A stretch of DNA of 64,000 nt, taken from a virus. Numbering within the stretch: the stretch's first letter is position 1; each line of letters opens with the position of its first letter. The translations under genes were made by a program, and so were the position numbers. Below are positions 27,790-36,466 of the stretch, one piece after another. The notes under the pieces were generated by a model that ran no database searches, was not told the DNA's origin, and saw nothing but the letters and a program-made list of their open reading frames with translations. Where the stretch lies: IMG/VR virus record IMGVR_UViG_3300009008_000024, positions 1-64,000 of that record. One strand, written 5' to 3'.

Positions 27790-28134
27790 ATGACATCTAG
27801 ATATGACAATAGGAGTGCTGCGATCAACAATGCACCAATGTATCGTGCACTGCTGAAAAAGAGGGGTGTAAATTTTATACGCCAATACAAGACTCCATCT
27901 ATGTCTTTTCCTACGCCAATTGAGACTGGTAACATTAAGGAAATTGACTATACTTGGAAAGTCGGAGATCGCTTCTTCAAGTTAGCAAACCAATATTATG
28001 GTGATCCTACTTTATGGTGGATTGTTGCGTGGTATAATCAATCTCCCACAGAGTCTCATATCTCTACGGGTCAAATTATTCAAGTACCTCTCCCATTGGA
28101 CGCTGTTCTGCCTTTGTTCATGAGAGGGTCATAG
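27790..28134 (+). CDS. baseplate wedge protein, T4 gp53-like (LysM-like fold)
   Basis: 114 residues. The C-terminal half (YTWKVGDRFFKLANQYYGD, then LWWIVAWYNQSP and GQIIQVPLP) is a LysM-like domain, the signature of T4 gp53-type wedge proteins. T4 gp53 is longer (196), so this is a reduced version. Start 3 nt after the gp48-like stop, with TTTGGAGGA upstream. Family role: locks neighbouring wedges around the hub. Confidence 0.75.
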   Translation: MTSRYDNRSAAINNAPMYRALLKKRGVNFIRQYKTPSMSFPTPIETGNIKEIDYTWKVGDRFFKLANQYYGDPTLWWIVAWYNQSPTESHISTGQIIQVPLPLDAVLPLFMRGS

Positions 28135-28156
28135 GGCGCAAGGGGAGGAATAGCAA

Positions 28157-31132
28157 GTGGCGGATAAGAAACCAAAGGGTCGCGATAAGCCTTCTGTTGG
28201 AAGTCCCAAGAAGAGGACAAAGCCTAGGCGCCGCCTAAACAGGCGCGGACTGACTGCGGAACAATACTACCAAGCAGAACTGAAAGTCTTCACAGAGAAG
28301 AGAGATCAGAAACTGAGCGATGCCGAAATAAATCTCGCACAAGGACTGATTGGTCAAGACGAACATGACAATGAAGTATATAATGCTAATATCGAATTTG
28401 AAAATAAGGTAAACGGCGCCAAGGGCAGGCGAGGCATGCCGTCTAAGAAACCTAAGACTGTTGCCGAAAAGAAAGAAGGGACCGTAACGGATGAAGATGA
28501 AAGCTGGCGAGATATGCTTGAGAAGCAGACTGACCAGAACTATATATCGCTAAATTTGTTGGCATTTTCTGACTTAGATGGCAGACCACTTCCATCTAGA
28601 CTCAAAAATATCCTGCTAGTCTCTAACTATAAAGGGAATTTATTAAATAAACTTACATCCAGTTCGAGATTACAACCCCTAATGAATGCAACGCCCTTTG
28701 AACTAAGTCAACTCACCCCTTACTTTCGAATCTTTAAGAAAAATAGCGTAGGGGGTGTAGAAGAGTTTGAGTTCATGGATCACCTCAAGTGGAGTTACAA
28801 GGTGGGAGAGGAGGAGCGGATCCTAAATAGTTCAATGGGTCAGGGAGTAGGGTTCAAGTCTTTTGATTGGGAGACGACTGGCACCAACTTGTTTAGCGCA
28901 CCACGAACTCTCATGGCAACTCTGAACCTACACTTTCAATCCATAAGCGAGTTAGCTAGGAGCGCGAGAATAGACGAAGACGGCACCGTCAACTGGAAAG
29001 ACTTGATAGTCCCAAACATAGAGAGTAACTCTATACCGCGCGGATGTCCCACGGGACACCCCGAGGTGGATGACCTGCTGGTCAAGAATTTGGGATACGA
29101 GCAGATCAAAAAGTGGGAACAAGATCCAAAGACAAGACCAGCAACTGACCGTAAATTTGCCCTAATGGTAGAAGTGGGGTGGAAATACGGACTAAACAGC
29201 ACCCTCTCTCCCGAGTTCAAGACGGCAGTAAACCAGAGTCGTATAAATTTAGATCTGACCTTAGTTAACCATAAGTTTTCTTTTCGCGATACGGGTCAAA
29301 TTGATCTGCAAATTAGTTACGTTGCGCGCCTAGAAAATATTATGAATGATTATAGTGCAAATCTCTTCAATTTAGATGCAGATGGTCAAAACAATCAAAT
29401 ACAAAAAGAACTTTTAGAACTGAAAGAACAGATCAAAGCAATGCAAAGTTCTATTGATAGTCCATACGGTGCATTTAGTTGTGCCGAGAATGCGAATTTA
29501 TCTACGCCGCAACAAAATAATCTAGACAAGGCAGCGACAGAACTCCAGGAGAAGATAGATAAACTTGCGGAAGAGTCTGAGCAGTTAGCGAGAAGACTGA
29601 AGGTCTCTATGTATGGCAAATTTACGCAGCACTTGGTGAAAACCAACCAACTGTTATATGTGGATGTGCCTGAGCAGTTATATGCCTATGGCACGCTACC
29701 TCTCAAAGGGACTGGGAAGGTAAGTTGCAGGACTCTTGGTCACACTGAGGGAACTATACCGGGAATTAATCTCGCCACCGCAGCACCCGATGTGGTTGCT
29801 GGAATTAGTACGAGAGACAAGGATGCCGAAGAGGATAAGGTAGATTCCACGAAGATTCTCTCAAGCATTAATCCTGGATTTGGGACTAGTGTCGCCAAGG
29901 AAGAGGGGAATAAGAGAGTGCCATTTTTCTATCTAGGTACCTTGATAGATTTCTATGCCGGCACGCTCCCACTGCATGACGCAAACGAGGTTGATAGGTT
30001 TGAGATAGTTTTAGGAGACATGGTTTTTCTAGACTATAAATCGATTGGGGAAAACAGGGAGGATAACGTCTCCCTCGACAGCGACGAGGACGACTCAAGT
30101 CTTAGTGACGAACAGAGATCTGCCAAGGCAAAAGAGAATAATCGGATAGCAGACTTGGCAAGGCGAAGAGTCATTTCAAATGCAAGTTACAGGGTCCGCC
30201 GCAATTTGGCTTATATACCCATATCTTTTGAGGCATACACACAGTGGTTCACTGACGAGGTTATCAACAACGACGCTAGCGTTTTTACTTTCAAGAATTT
30301 TGTCCGTTCACTTACGACCAAGTTGTTGGTTGGCGCTCTCCAGTCTGCATCCGGCGGACAGATCAGTAAAGATCTACAGCGCGCTCTCAAGGAGAGAACA
30401 CAGGTGAAGGCAGGAGTGGTGGGCGGATTCAACAGGCACATAAAACCAAAAGTCATGAATGTGGAAAGGGTAGATCCCCGCAATGGGGAGAGCACATTTC
30501 TAATCAGTCCGACCCCCATAGTGCCCGAACTCGTAGGTTCTGAGGATGATAATAAGCAATACTTTGTCCTGTATGTCTCGCGCCTGCCTTTTGCGTCTCA
30601 AGAGGTGAACGAGGCAAAGAATGCAGAAGAGGGACTTTATCACCTATACATTGGCGCAGACAAAGGAATTGTCAAAACAATCGATTTGGAGAAGGAGGCG
30701 AACAATAGGATTCGAGATGCCAACATTATGAGAGCATATAATGTGGGAGGGAATGGATTGGGAATTATCCAAGAACCGTACAATGCTAGTGTAAAGGTAT
30801 TCGGGAGTGGGTTTTTTCAGCCCGGACAGTATGTTTATATCAATCCCACTAACATTGGGCTGGGGACTAGTCATGAGAGATATTCTATTGCCCGGGAATT
30901 AGGGATTGGCGGGTTCTATTTAATTACGAAAGTTTCTACAACTGTTAGTGACGGGAAGTTGGAAACTAATTTAAGGTGCATTTTTCAAAACTATGGGTAT
31001 CTTCCAGATCCGCTTCTCGGATCACCCGTTGGGCAAGATCCGGTTGTGGAAATTGGGGACAATACCGCAGCGAATGCAGCAGCAAATGCCGCAGCAAACG
31101 AAGTGTATGTTGATGATATATTGGAGGAGTGA
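28157..31132 (+). CDS. large virion protein, probably baseplate/hub-associated (unknown)
   Basis: 991 residues, GTG start with AAGGGGAGGA upstream. Lysine/arginine-rich N terminus (about 1-40), a coiled coil near residues 415-500, an Asp/Glu/Ser-rich linker near 635-660, and an Ala/Asn-rich repeat near the C terminus (AANAAANAAANE). The last globular part (SGFFQPGQYVYINPTN, GGFYLITKVSTTVSDGKLET) resembles the closing segment of hub/late-control proteins. It follows gp53 with 22 nt spacing, so a baseplate role is likely. No firm family assignment. Confidence 0.5.
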   Translation: MADKKPKGRDKPSVGSPKKRTKPRRRLNRRGLTAEQYYQAELKVFTEKRDQKLSDAEINLAQGLIGQDEHDNEVYNANIEFENKVNGAKGRRGMPSKKPKTVAEKKEGTVTDEDESWRDMLEKQTDQNYISLNLLAFSDLDGRPLPSRLKNILLVSNYKGNLLNKLTSSSRLQPLMNATPFELSQLTPYFRIFKKNSVGGVEEFEFMDHLKWSYKVGEEERILNSSMGQGVGFKSFDWETTGTNLFSAPRTLMATLNLHFQSISELARSARIDEDGTVNWKDLIVPNIESNSIPRGCPTGHPEVDDLLVKNLGYEQIKKWEQDPKTRPATDRKFALMVEVGWKYGLNSTLSPEFKTAVNQSRINLDLTLVNHKFSFRDTGQIDLQISYVARLENIMNDYSANLFNLDADGQNNQIQKELLELKEQIKAMQSSIDSPYGAFSCAENANLSTPQQNNLDKAATELQEKIDKLAEESEQLARRLKVSMYGKFTQHLVKTNQLLYVDVPEQLYAYGTLPLKGTGKVSCRTLGHTEGTIPGINLATAAPDVVAGISTRDKDAEEDKVDSTKILSSINPGFGTSVAKEEGNKRVPFFYLGTLIDFYAGTLPLHDANEVDRFEIVLGDMVFLDYKSIGENREDNVSLDSDEDDSSLSDEQRSAKAKENNRIADLARRRVISNASYRVRRNLAYIPISFEAYTQWFTDEVINNDASVFTFKNFVRSLTTKLLVGALQSASGGQISKDLQRALKERTQVKAGVVGGFNRHIKPKVMNVERVDPRNGESTFLISPTPIVPELVGSEDDNKQYFVLYVSRLPFASQEVNEAKNAEEGLYHLYIGADKGIVKTIDLEKEANNRIRDANIMRAYNVGGNGLGIIQEPYNASVKVFGSGFFQPGQYVYINPTNIGLGTSHERYSIARELGIGGFYLITKVSTTVSDGKLETNLRCIFQNYGYLPDPLLGSPVGQDPVVEIGDNTAANAAANAAANEVYVDDILEE

Positions 31133-31146
31133 GGGGGAATGCATAG

Positions 31147-32361
31147 ATGAAGATTACTTTTGCTACCAACGATAGTTTGACGAAGGAACTGTTCCTACAA
31201 AGGCAGGAGTATATCAATCACTATCCCGCCGGCATAAAGGACTATAGGAAAATTGATTTCTGGTACGATGAGATGCTCTTTGGCAGGGTTGATCGGCAGG
31301 GAGATGTGGTATACCCCTCAGAAGCATTCATGAAACAACTGCGATCAGAGGATGAAACTTATTTCGTTCTCAATTTTGTGGCAGATGCATATGAGTCCTT
31401 TCGAAGGGATATGGATTTCCAAGAAACTCAAAAGCACTTTGTTGTTAGAGATGGCACCCCATTCATGGATCGGTTTGAACCAACACGATCTTGGATCAGC
31501 ATCAATACAAATTATGATAGATATGTGCTCGATTATTATAATAGTTTTTTGCTCCCCTTTATGTCCGATCCTTCTCGCGTTGTGGACATAGGTGATTTTG
31601 ATGATTTTGTGATTGCTTTTACTCGCCTAATAGACCGAACTTCGCTAGCAATTCCGTTTACTAAGACAGAATACATTGCCAGCAAATATTCCTCTCCTCT
31701 TGTGAGCGGATTGGTGGTAGAGTTTGCAGAGAAGGATCATGGCGACGATCCCAAGAAGATACTAGAATTTGTAAATGATATTAATTTTGAATTGTACCGC
31801 GAGATTGCCAGTCGAAATGGGTTTGCAGTAGATATGAATGCGCCCTGGCGCCTAATAGCAGATGTTGGATCTAACGCCATGACATCATTTATGAAAAGTT
31901 ACAACATTAATTTAGAGACAGTGTTTCCAGAATATTATTATAAATCTTCGCTCCTAGACATTCCTACCCTGAAGGTTCACGTGCGAAACTTCTACAATTC
32001 TTTTGTAAGGGCGTTCCCCAAGATGCGCACCCAAGAAGTCAGCACTAGGAACGGCAAAAGTATTAGCTTGACAAAGGTCGAGGAACGTGTTATGATGAGG
32101 AGGGATTTTTATGAGTCGAGGTATACCAATTTGTTTTGGATCCGCCTCTATACTTATATCAGGGCAAAAGAGACTAATCGAGACTGGGATCAGTACAAGT
32201 TTGATCACGTAGTGCAGAGGGCAAGTGATTTCTTTGTTTATTCCGGAGAACGGACAGCGCTTAAGTTCATAAACAAGGAAGTAAGGCGCGCCCCCGGAGA
32301 GTATCTTCAGGTTGATGAATACCGCAGGGGAAATTTCAAGTTCAAGAGAAAGAGAGAGTAG
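31147..32361 (+). CDS. conserved phage virion-type protein of unknown function
   Basis: 404 residues, ATG after a purine-rich leader. Mixed alpha/beta, rich in Phe/Tyr/Asp. The stretch NAPWRLIADVGS with a following NLETVFPEYYY is, from memory, shared by uncharacterised structural proteins of marine T4-type phages. It closes the baseplate block. Its last quarter contains a strong sigma-70-type promoter (32068-32096) for the polymerase gene downstream, so its 3' end does double duty. Confidence 0.55.
   Translation: MKITFATNDSLTKELFLQRQEYINHYPAGIKDYRKIDFWYDEMLFGRVDRQGDVVYPSEAFMKQLRSEDETYFVLNFVADAYESFRRDMDFQETQKHFVVRDGTPFMDRFEPTRSWISINTNYDRYVLDYYNSFLLPFMSDPSRVVDIGDFDDFVIAFTRLIDRTSLAIPFTKTEYIASKYSSPLVSGLVVEFAEKDHGDDPKKILEFVNDINFELYREIASRNGFAVDMNAPWRLIADVGSNAMTSFMKSYNINLETVFPEYYYKSSLLDIPTLKVHVRNFYNSFVRAFPKMRTQEVSTRNGKSISLTKVEERVMMRRDFYESRYTNLFWIRLYTYIRAKETNRDWDQYKFDHVVQRASDFFVYSGERTALKFINKEVRRAPGEYLQVDEYRRGNFKFKRKRE
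32068..32096 (+). promoter_or_regulatory. intragenic sigma-70-type promoter (TTGACA-17-TATGAT)
   Basis: Consensus -35 TTGACA (32068-32073), exact 17-bp spacer, TATGAT at 32091-32096, and the C before TTGACA seen at all sites of this class here. It lies inside the preceding coding sequence and would drive the family A polymerase and FtsZ-like genes separately from the late tail genes. Confidence 0.65.
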
Positions 32362-32362
32362 A

Positions 32363-33553
32363 GTGAGTAATGTTTTTACTGTTTTAGATTCCAAGAAAGA
32401 ATGCTTGGGGTACTATTATGATGGCGATGTGTGGGAACATAAAACTGGGAATCAATTTATAACATGGGACTATAAACCATCCTTCCACGAGGATGGTTTG
32501 GAGTATATGAAGATATATTCTGATGGAAGATCTTTATCGGATGTCTGTCCTTCCCACCTACAAGAAGAGTGGGATCGCATGCAAGAGAGGAAAGACGCTT
32601 TTCAGAGGGCAGTTGTAACCGCCAAGGTAGATGGAGAAAATGTGTGTGCTTATGACGTTTTTCCGCGATGGTTTTTGAAGGAGTATTCTCAAGTAAAATG
32701 TGAGATTATAGAATGGGTATTTCAAAATACGGAAAAACCACTGAATTATTCTAGGGCATTGGGTCTAGAGAGACTCTTTGCAGAAATAAAGAGCAACCCC
32801 CTGAATGTCGATTTGAGCACTATGAGGCGTAAAACTTCCTCTCTTGCGGCTAGGCAGCAATTGAAGAAGTTGAATTCCACACGCAATTCAGTTGGGTACA
32901 ATCAGTACAGTTCAGTGACTGGGCGCCTCACCTTGGAGAAGGGAAGTTTTCCTATCTTAAACCTGCCAAAGGATTTTCGAAAGATCTTGAAACCTAATGG
33001 TGATTTTTTCGTAGAATTCGATTATAATGCAGCAGAACTGAGGACGATGCTGGCGATCATGGGGATGGATCAACCGGAAGGAGACATTCACGAGTGGAAT
33101 AGTCGCAATGTTTTTGGAGGAGGGTGCACGAGAGAGGAGGCAAAGAAGAGAATTTTTGCATGGTTGTATAATCCAGAATCGAAGGACGATCTTCTGAACG
33201 AAACCTATGATCGAGACAAGGTGCTCTCCCAATACTGGGATGGTACCCGAGTGACGACTCCATTCGGCAGGGAAATAGAGGCGCGCCAACATTATGCTTT
33301 AAACTATATCATTCAAAGCACCACCAGCGATTTGGTTCTAGAGCAGGTGCTCAAAGTGTATGATTTTATTGAGGAATCGTCGTCAAAAATAGTTTTTTTG
33401 ATCCACGACAGTTTTGTGCTTGACATTCCCGCCGACATGCGCTATAATATACCAGAGATCAAAAACATATTCGCATCGAATCGGTTTGGGAATTATAGGG
33501 TTGGAGTAAAGGTCGGAAAAGACTTCGGCACCATGAAGGAAATCAAGTTTTAG
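32363..33553 (+). CDS. short family A DNA polymerase (polymerase domain)
   Basis: 396 residues from the GTG at 32363, one base after the previous stop. Motif A is FDYNAAELR with the catalytic Asp at 220; motif B (O helix) has R257, K261, F265 and Y269 at the exact Pol I spacing R-x3-K-x3-F-x3-Y; motif C is IHDSFVLD with Asp349, where the usual HDE is HDS. No 3'-5' exonuclease motifs are seen and the thumb is short, so this is a minimal palm/fingers enzyme. Rhodothermus phage RM378, a distant T4 relative, is known to split its family A polymerase. Job could be lagging-strand gap filling, repair or initiation, since a DnaE-like enzyme is also encoded. An intragenic promoter at 32068 precedes it. 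Confidence 0.8.
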   Translation: MSNVFTVLDSKKECLGYYYDGDVWEHKTGNQFITWDYKPSFHEDGLEYMKIYSDGRSLSDVCPSHLQEEWDRMQERKDAFQRAVVTAKVDGENVCAYDVFPRWFLKEYSQVKCEIIEWVFQNTEKPLNYSRALGLERLFAEIKSNPLNVDLSTMRRKTSSLAARQQLKKLNSTRNSVGYNQYSSVTGRLTLEKGSFPILNLPKDFRKILKPNGDFFVEFDYNAAELRTMLAIMGMDQPEGDIHEWNSRNVFGGGCTREEAKKRIFAWLYNPESKDDLLNETYDRDKVLSQYWDGTRVTTPFGREIEARQHYALNYIIQSTTSDLVLEQVLKVYDFIEESSSKIVFLIHDSFVLDIPADMRYNIPEIKNIFASNRFGNYRVGVKVGKDFGTMKEIKF

Positions 33554-33565
33554 TGGAGATTGCAA

Positions 33566-34411
33566 ATGATTAATGTTATTGGATTGGGAAATGCGGGATG
33601 TAAGATCGCCGACTTGCTAGGAGAATATGATCCCTACGCGGTGTATAAGATTGATCCGGGTTTGGAAAAAAAGAAAAATAATTTTTCCATCGCCCGTCGC
33701 GAAAAACCAGAAGATTATGAAAGCAAACTTCCCGCCAGAACGATTAGCGCTCTTAGGAAAATCAAAGGTCCGGTTGTCTTGATTGTCGGGGGAGGCGGAA
33801 AGATATCGTCCGCCACCTTGCGCATACTAGAATGCGTTCAAGAAAATCCTATTGAGGTGATGTACATCAAACCAGATCCTTCGGTGACCAGCGCCGCATC
33901 TATTGGGAGAGACAAGATAACATTTGGAATATTGCAGCAGTATGCCAGATCTGGCGTCTTTGAAAGGATGTATATAGTCGCTAACGCGGACATTGAGAAG
34001 GCGATTGGCAATGTTCCGGTTTCTACCTACTATGAAACCATAAATGCTAGAATAGCATCTACTTTTCATATGTTGAATGTCTACAAAAATACGCCCGCCA
34101 ATTTTTCCAGTTTTTTCGAACCGGATGACATCTCTCGCATCTCTACCATCGGAGTTGGGAGCATGGATAAGGTGGTAGATCAGATGTTTTTTGGGATTGA
34201 TTATGTGGGCGAAAAAAACTATTATTTTGCGATAAACCAGAAACAATTAGAGCAAGATCCATCACTGCTCAACAACATCAAGCGGAGGGTGAAACAAAAA
34301 GATAAAACTATTAGGGTGGGGTTCGGAGTTTATCCCACTCCCTATGAGGAAAACTACATTTATATACTAGCAAGCACAAAAATCATACAAGGAGTAAATT
34401 ATGATGAGTAA
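33566..34411 (+). CDS. FtsZ/tubulin-superfamily protein
   Basis: 281 residues from ATG 33566. The N terminus INVIGLGNAGCKIADLL matches the FtsZ start (IKVIGVGGGGGNAV). LIVGGGGKISSATLRILE lies where FtsZ has its GTP-binding loop GGGTGTG. MYIVANADIEKAIGNVPVST aligns with FtsZ ITIPNDKLLKVLGRG, and FEPDDISRISTIGVGSMD with the synergy loop NVDFADVRTVM.. GSG. Order and spacing fit the GTPase and activation domains. The phosphate loop is altered (GKISS for GTGTG), so GTP use is uncertain. Length is short for FtsZ (about 320-380). Phage tubulins (PhuZ) centre phage DNA in jumbo phages; whether this protein polymerises is unknown. Confidence 0.6.
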   Translation: MINVIGLGNAGCKIADLLGEYDPYAVYKIDPGLEKKKNNFSIARREKPEDYESKLPARTISALRKIKGPVVLIVGGGGKISSATLRILECVQENPIEVMYIKPDPSVTSAASIGRDKITFGILQQYARSGVFERMYIVANADIEKAIGNVPVSTYYETINARIASTFHMLNVYKNTPANFSSFFEPDDISRISTIGVGSMDKVVDQMFFGIDYVGEKNYYFAINQKQLEQDPSLLNNIKRRVKQKDKTIRVGFGVYPTPYEENYIYILASTKIIQGVNYDE

Positions 34412-34667
34412 AATATATGCAGGAATGTTTATGAAGAAGAACAATGATATGAGGCACATGACTTTTGTAAAATTGTCAGATATGCCAGAGTCTTTTCTAG
34501 CGTCCAAAATTAAAGATGGTAAAAAAGAAAAGAGCATGCCAGAGGGAATGGAATTGGTGTGGGATCTGGACAAGGCAGATTTCCGCGTCTTTAATTATTC
34601 TGCGCAAATAGGCGCCCTACGCGAAATTGATATGACCGACGAAGAGAGAGACAAGTTGTTTGGGTAG
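34401..34667 (+). CDS. unknown small protein
   Basis: 88 residues (87 from the second ATG at 34404). Overlaps the end of the FtsZ-like gene by 11 nt, with ACAAGGAG in good position, so it is translated with it. Begins MMSKIYAGMFMKKNNDMRHM and looks like a small beta-barrel followed by a C-terminal acidic helix. No family recognised. Confidence 0.6.
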   Translation: MMSKIYAGMFMKKNNDMRHMTFVKLSDMPESFLASKIKDGKKEKSMPEGMELVWDLDKADFRVFNYSAQIGALREIDMTDEERDKLFG

Positions 34668-34688
34668 GCGCCCTTAAGTGCTCCCGCG

Positions 34689-34698
34689 AACTATTTAT
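34689..34698 (+). promoter_or_regulatory. putative late promoter element AACTATTTAT
   Basis: Exact AACTANTTAT match in the gap before the L,D-transpeptidase gene, followed by AATA, so the stretch TTATAATA also resembles a generic -10 box. This places the transpeptidase in the late, virion-associated class. Confidence 0.55.
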
Positions 34699-34723
34699 AA
34701 TAGATCAAAGGAGCACACCACTT

Positions 34724-34762
34724 ATGAAAAAAGTTAAAGGGAATGTAAGGGGGTTGGAATAG
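34724..34762 (+). CDS. possible 12-codon leader peptide
   Basis: ATG 34724 follows AAAGGAG at suitable spacing and encodes MKKVKGNVRGLE before a TAG that overlaps the GTG start of the next gene (TAGTG). This could be a leader that couples translation of the transpeptidase gene. Too short for statistical support. Confidence 0.3.
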   Translation: MKKVKGNVRGLE

Positions 34763-36420
34763 TGAGTGAGATGAAAATCTTATTAGAGAATTTTAAAAAA
34801 TATCTCCATGAAGAAGAGAGGGAAGAGTTGCAAGAAGGCATTCTTCGAGATTTGTTCAATAAACTTCCGGTGGGAAAGATATTTAAACGTATTTCCAATA
34901 ATGCGCGCCGCGAATGGGGAGGTCACTCTTCCTGGGAGATGGAAGATGCGCATAGGCACATGCTCGCCGCCGCTTACTTCACCGATGAATTTGGGAAATT
35001 GACCGCCACCAGCTTGGGCACTGGTCATGAGATAAAAGGAGTCCTTAAAAAACTTTTACAGGGGCAATTCGGTGGATCCGGATGGAAAATGGATCACGCG
35101 AATAATGAGTTGGGCATGGCGATTGCTCAACAATATCCCGATAAATCTCTTGCCCACTATAATAAGATAGTCTTTAACAAAATTAAGGATGGCGACTTTT
35201 ATCTGGAAGATGGTCGCACTAAATATAAGGATGCCCCTCATAAAAGGGGAGACGCCCTCGCCTCCCTACAGAGTATAGAGACAGATCACCCCGACCAAAG
35301 TCGCGCACTTGAAGAAGGTGCGTGGGACACCGCAAAGGACACCGTAAAGGATACAGCCAGGAGTTTGAAGAAGCGATGGGACACTGCATTCGCAGACGAC
35401 GCAGATGCTCCCGACACGGCCCCAAAAGACAATGCTCCCGACACGGCCCCAAAAGACAATACGCCCGTCCCCTCCCCCAAGAAAAAGAAGATAAAGAAGA
35501 GAAGGAGGAAGAAATCTCCTTATACTGAGCAAATGACAAAACAATTGACCTATTTGGCGGATAATGCAAAACGTGCGGGAATTAATGAAAATTTTGTAGT
35601 GGTTGATGACGTTAATGGTGGAATGTATGTGTTTGCGCCCGACTTTAAACAACTGGCACGTTTTCCTGTGATCACAGGCGGCGATGCGGGGGAGGTAGAT
35701 GAATTTAATTTTGCCGATTGGTTGCGACAAGAAGATATGCTCCCGACGTTCAAGGACGCTAAAAAGAATATAAAATCCGACGATGAATTTGATCGGGAGA
35801 GGGGGGAATATGTGTATGGGAGACTTTTTGAAGCATTTCTCAAAGCGAGAGCTGAGGCAGGTCATAAGATCACCCCATCTGGCGTTTTTACTATCAGCAA
35901 AATACGGGCAGGCGAAGATATAACAGATACCTATAATTATGGTACCAACATATTTTCGTTGTCTCCGGGAATCGACCCCCAAACTCTCCCCACTGTGCGC
36001 CTCGCTAAATCCCTTGCCGGCAAAGATATACAAGGAGGTAGCACCATAGCGATGCATGGTACTGGTAATCCAGATCGTATAGCGGCTCTCAAAAAGGCGA
36101 ACTCTTATGCAAGAAGAGGAGATTTCGACAAGGCGGCGAAAGCATTAGGACAGACTCCCAGTTATGGATGTATAAATTTAGAGAATCGCAATGCCAAGAA
36201 ACTGGCCAAGTACATGTCTCCCGGGTCACAAGTCTTTATTTTGCCCGAGGACGACACAATCGTAAGGGTGGGTACCTTTAACAGGTTCACACAAGAACTA
36301 GAAAACATTACTATGATGGCAGGAAAATGTTTTGACAAAGTTGTTGATTTCTTTGACAATGATCCGGTAATTCCCAAAGCGGAAATTGAAAAGAAATATA
36401 AGAAACATAGAATTACTTAA
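34762..36420 (+). CDS. L,D-transpeptidase (YkuD-type) with N-terminal capsid-targeting-like segment
   Basis: 552 residues. The C-terminal third carries the YkuD catalytic pattern: His432 in IAMHGTGNPDRI and the SYGCINL motif with Cys470. Family role: cysteine peptidases that form or cut 3-3 (L,D) peptidoglycan cross-links. The N terminus MKILLENFKKYLHEEE followed by ELQE|G (Glu25/Gly26) resembles T4 capsid-targeting sequences removed by the prohead protease (rule L/IxE|G/A). A middle part includes duplicated APDTAPKDN units and a Lys/Arg-rich stretch (about 240-255), perhaps DNA-binding. I infer an internal head protein injected with the DNA that remodels or loosens host wall. A late element lies upstream; the M15 peptidase follows. 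Confidence 0.75.
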   Translation: MSEMKILLENFKKYLHEEEREELQEGILRDLFNKLPVGKIFKRISNNARREWGGHSSWEMEDAHRHMLAAAYFTDEFGKLTATSLGTGHEIKGVLKKLLQGQFGGSGWKMDHANNELGMAIAQQYPDKSLAHYNKIVFNKIKDGDFYLEDGRTKYKDAPHKRGDALASLQSIETDHPDQSRALEEGAWDTAKDTVKDTARSLKKRWDTAFADDADAPDTAPKDNAPDTAPKDNTPVPSPKKKKIKKRRRKKSPYTEQMTKQLTYLADNAKRAGINENFVVVDDVNGGMYVFAPDFKQLARFPVITGGDAGEVDEFNFADWLRQEDMLPTFKDAKKNIKSDDEFDRERGEYVYGRLFEAFLKARAEAGHKITPSGVFTISKIRAGEDITDTYNYGTNIFSLSPGIDPQTLPTVRLAKSLAGKDIQGGSTIAMHGTGNPDRIAALKKANSYARRGDFDKAAKALGQTPSYGCINLENRNAKKLAKYMSPGSQVFILPEDDTIVRVGTFNRFTQELENITMMAGKCFDKVVDFFDNDPVIPKAEIEKKYKKHRIT

Positions 36421-36466
36421 GAGTAGTCAATTTTTATAATATACCAAATGCAGAAAGTGAGAAAAA

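Noticed and set aside
35266-36057. Long minus-strand frame opposite the L,D-transpeptidase
   Set aside because: The + strand carries catalytic motifs; the antisense product is Cys/Ser/Phe-rich low-complexity sequence.
36332-36360. TTGACA at the end of the L,D-transpeptidase gene
   Set aside because: The box at 17 bp is GACAAT, a poor -10, and TTGACA here lacks the preceding C seen at all convincing sites.
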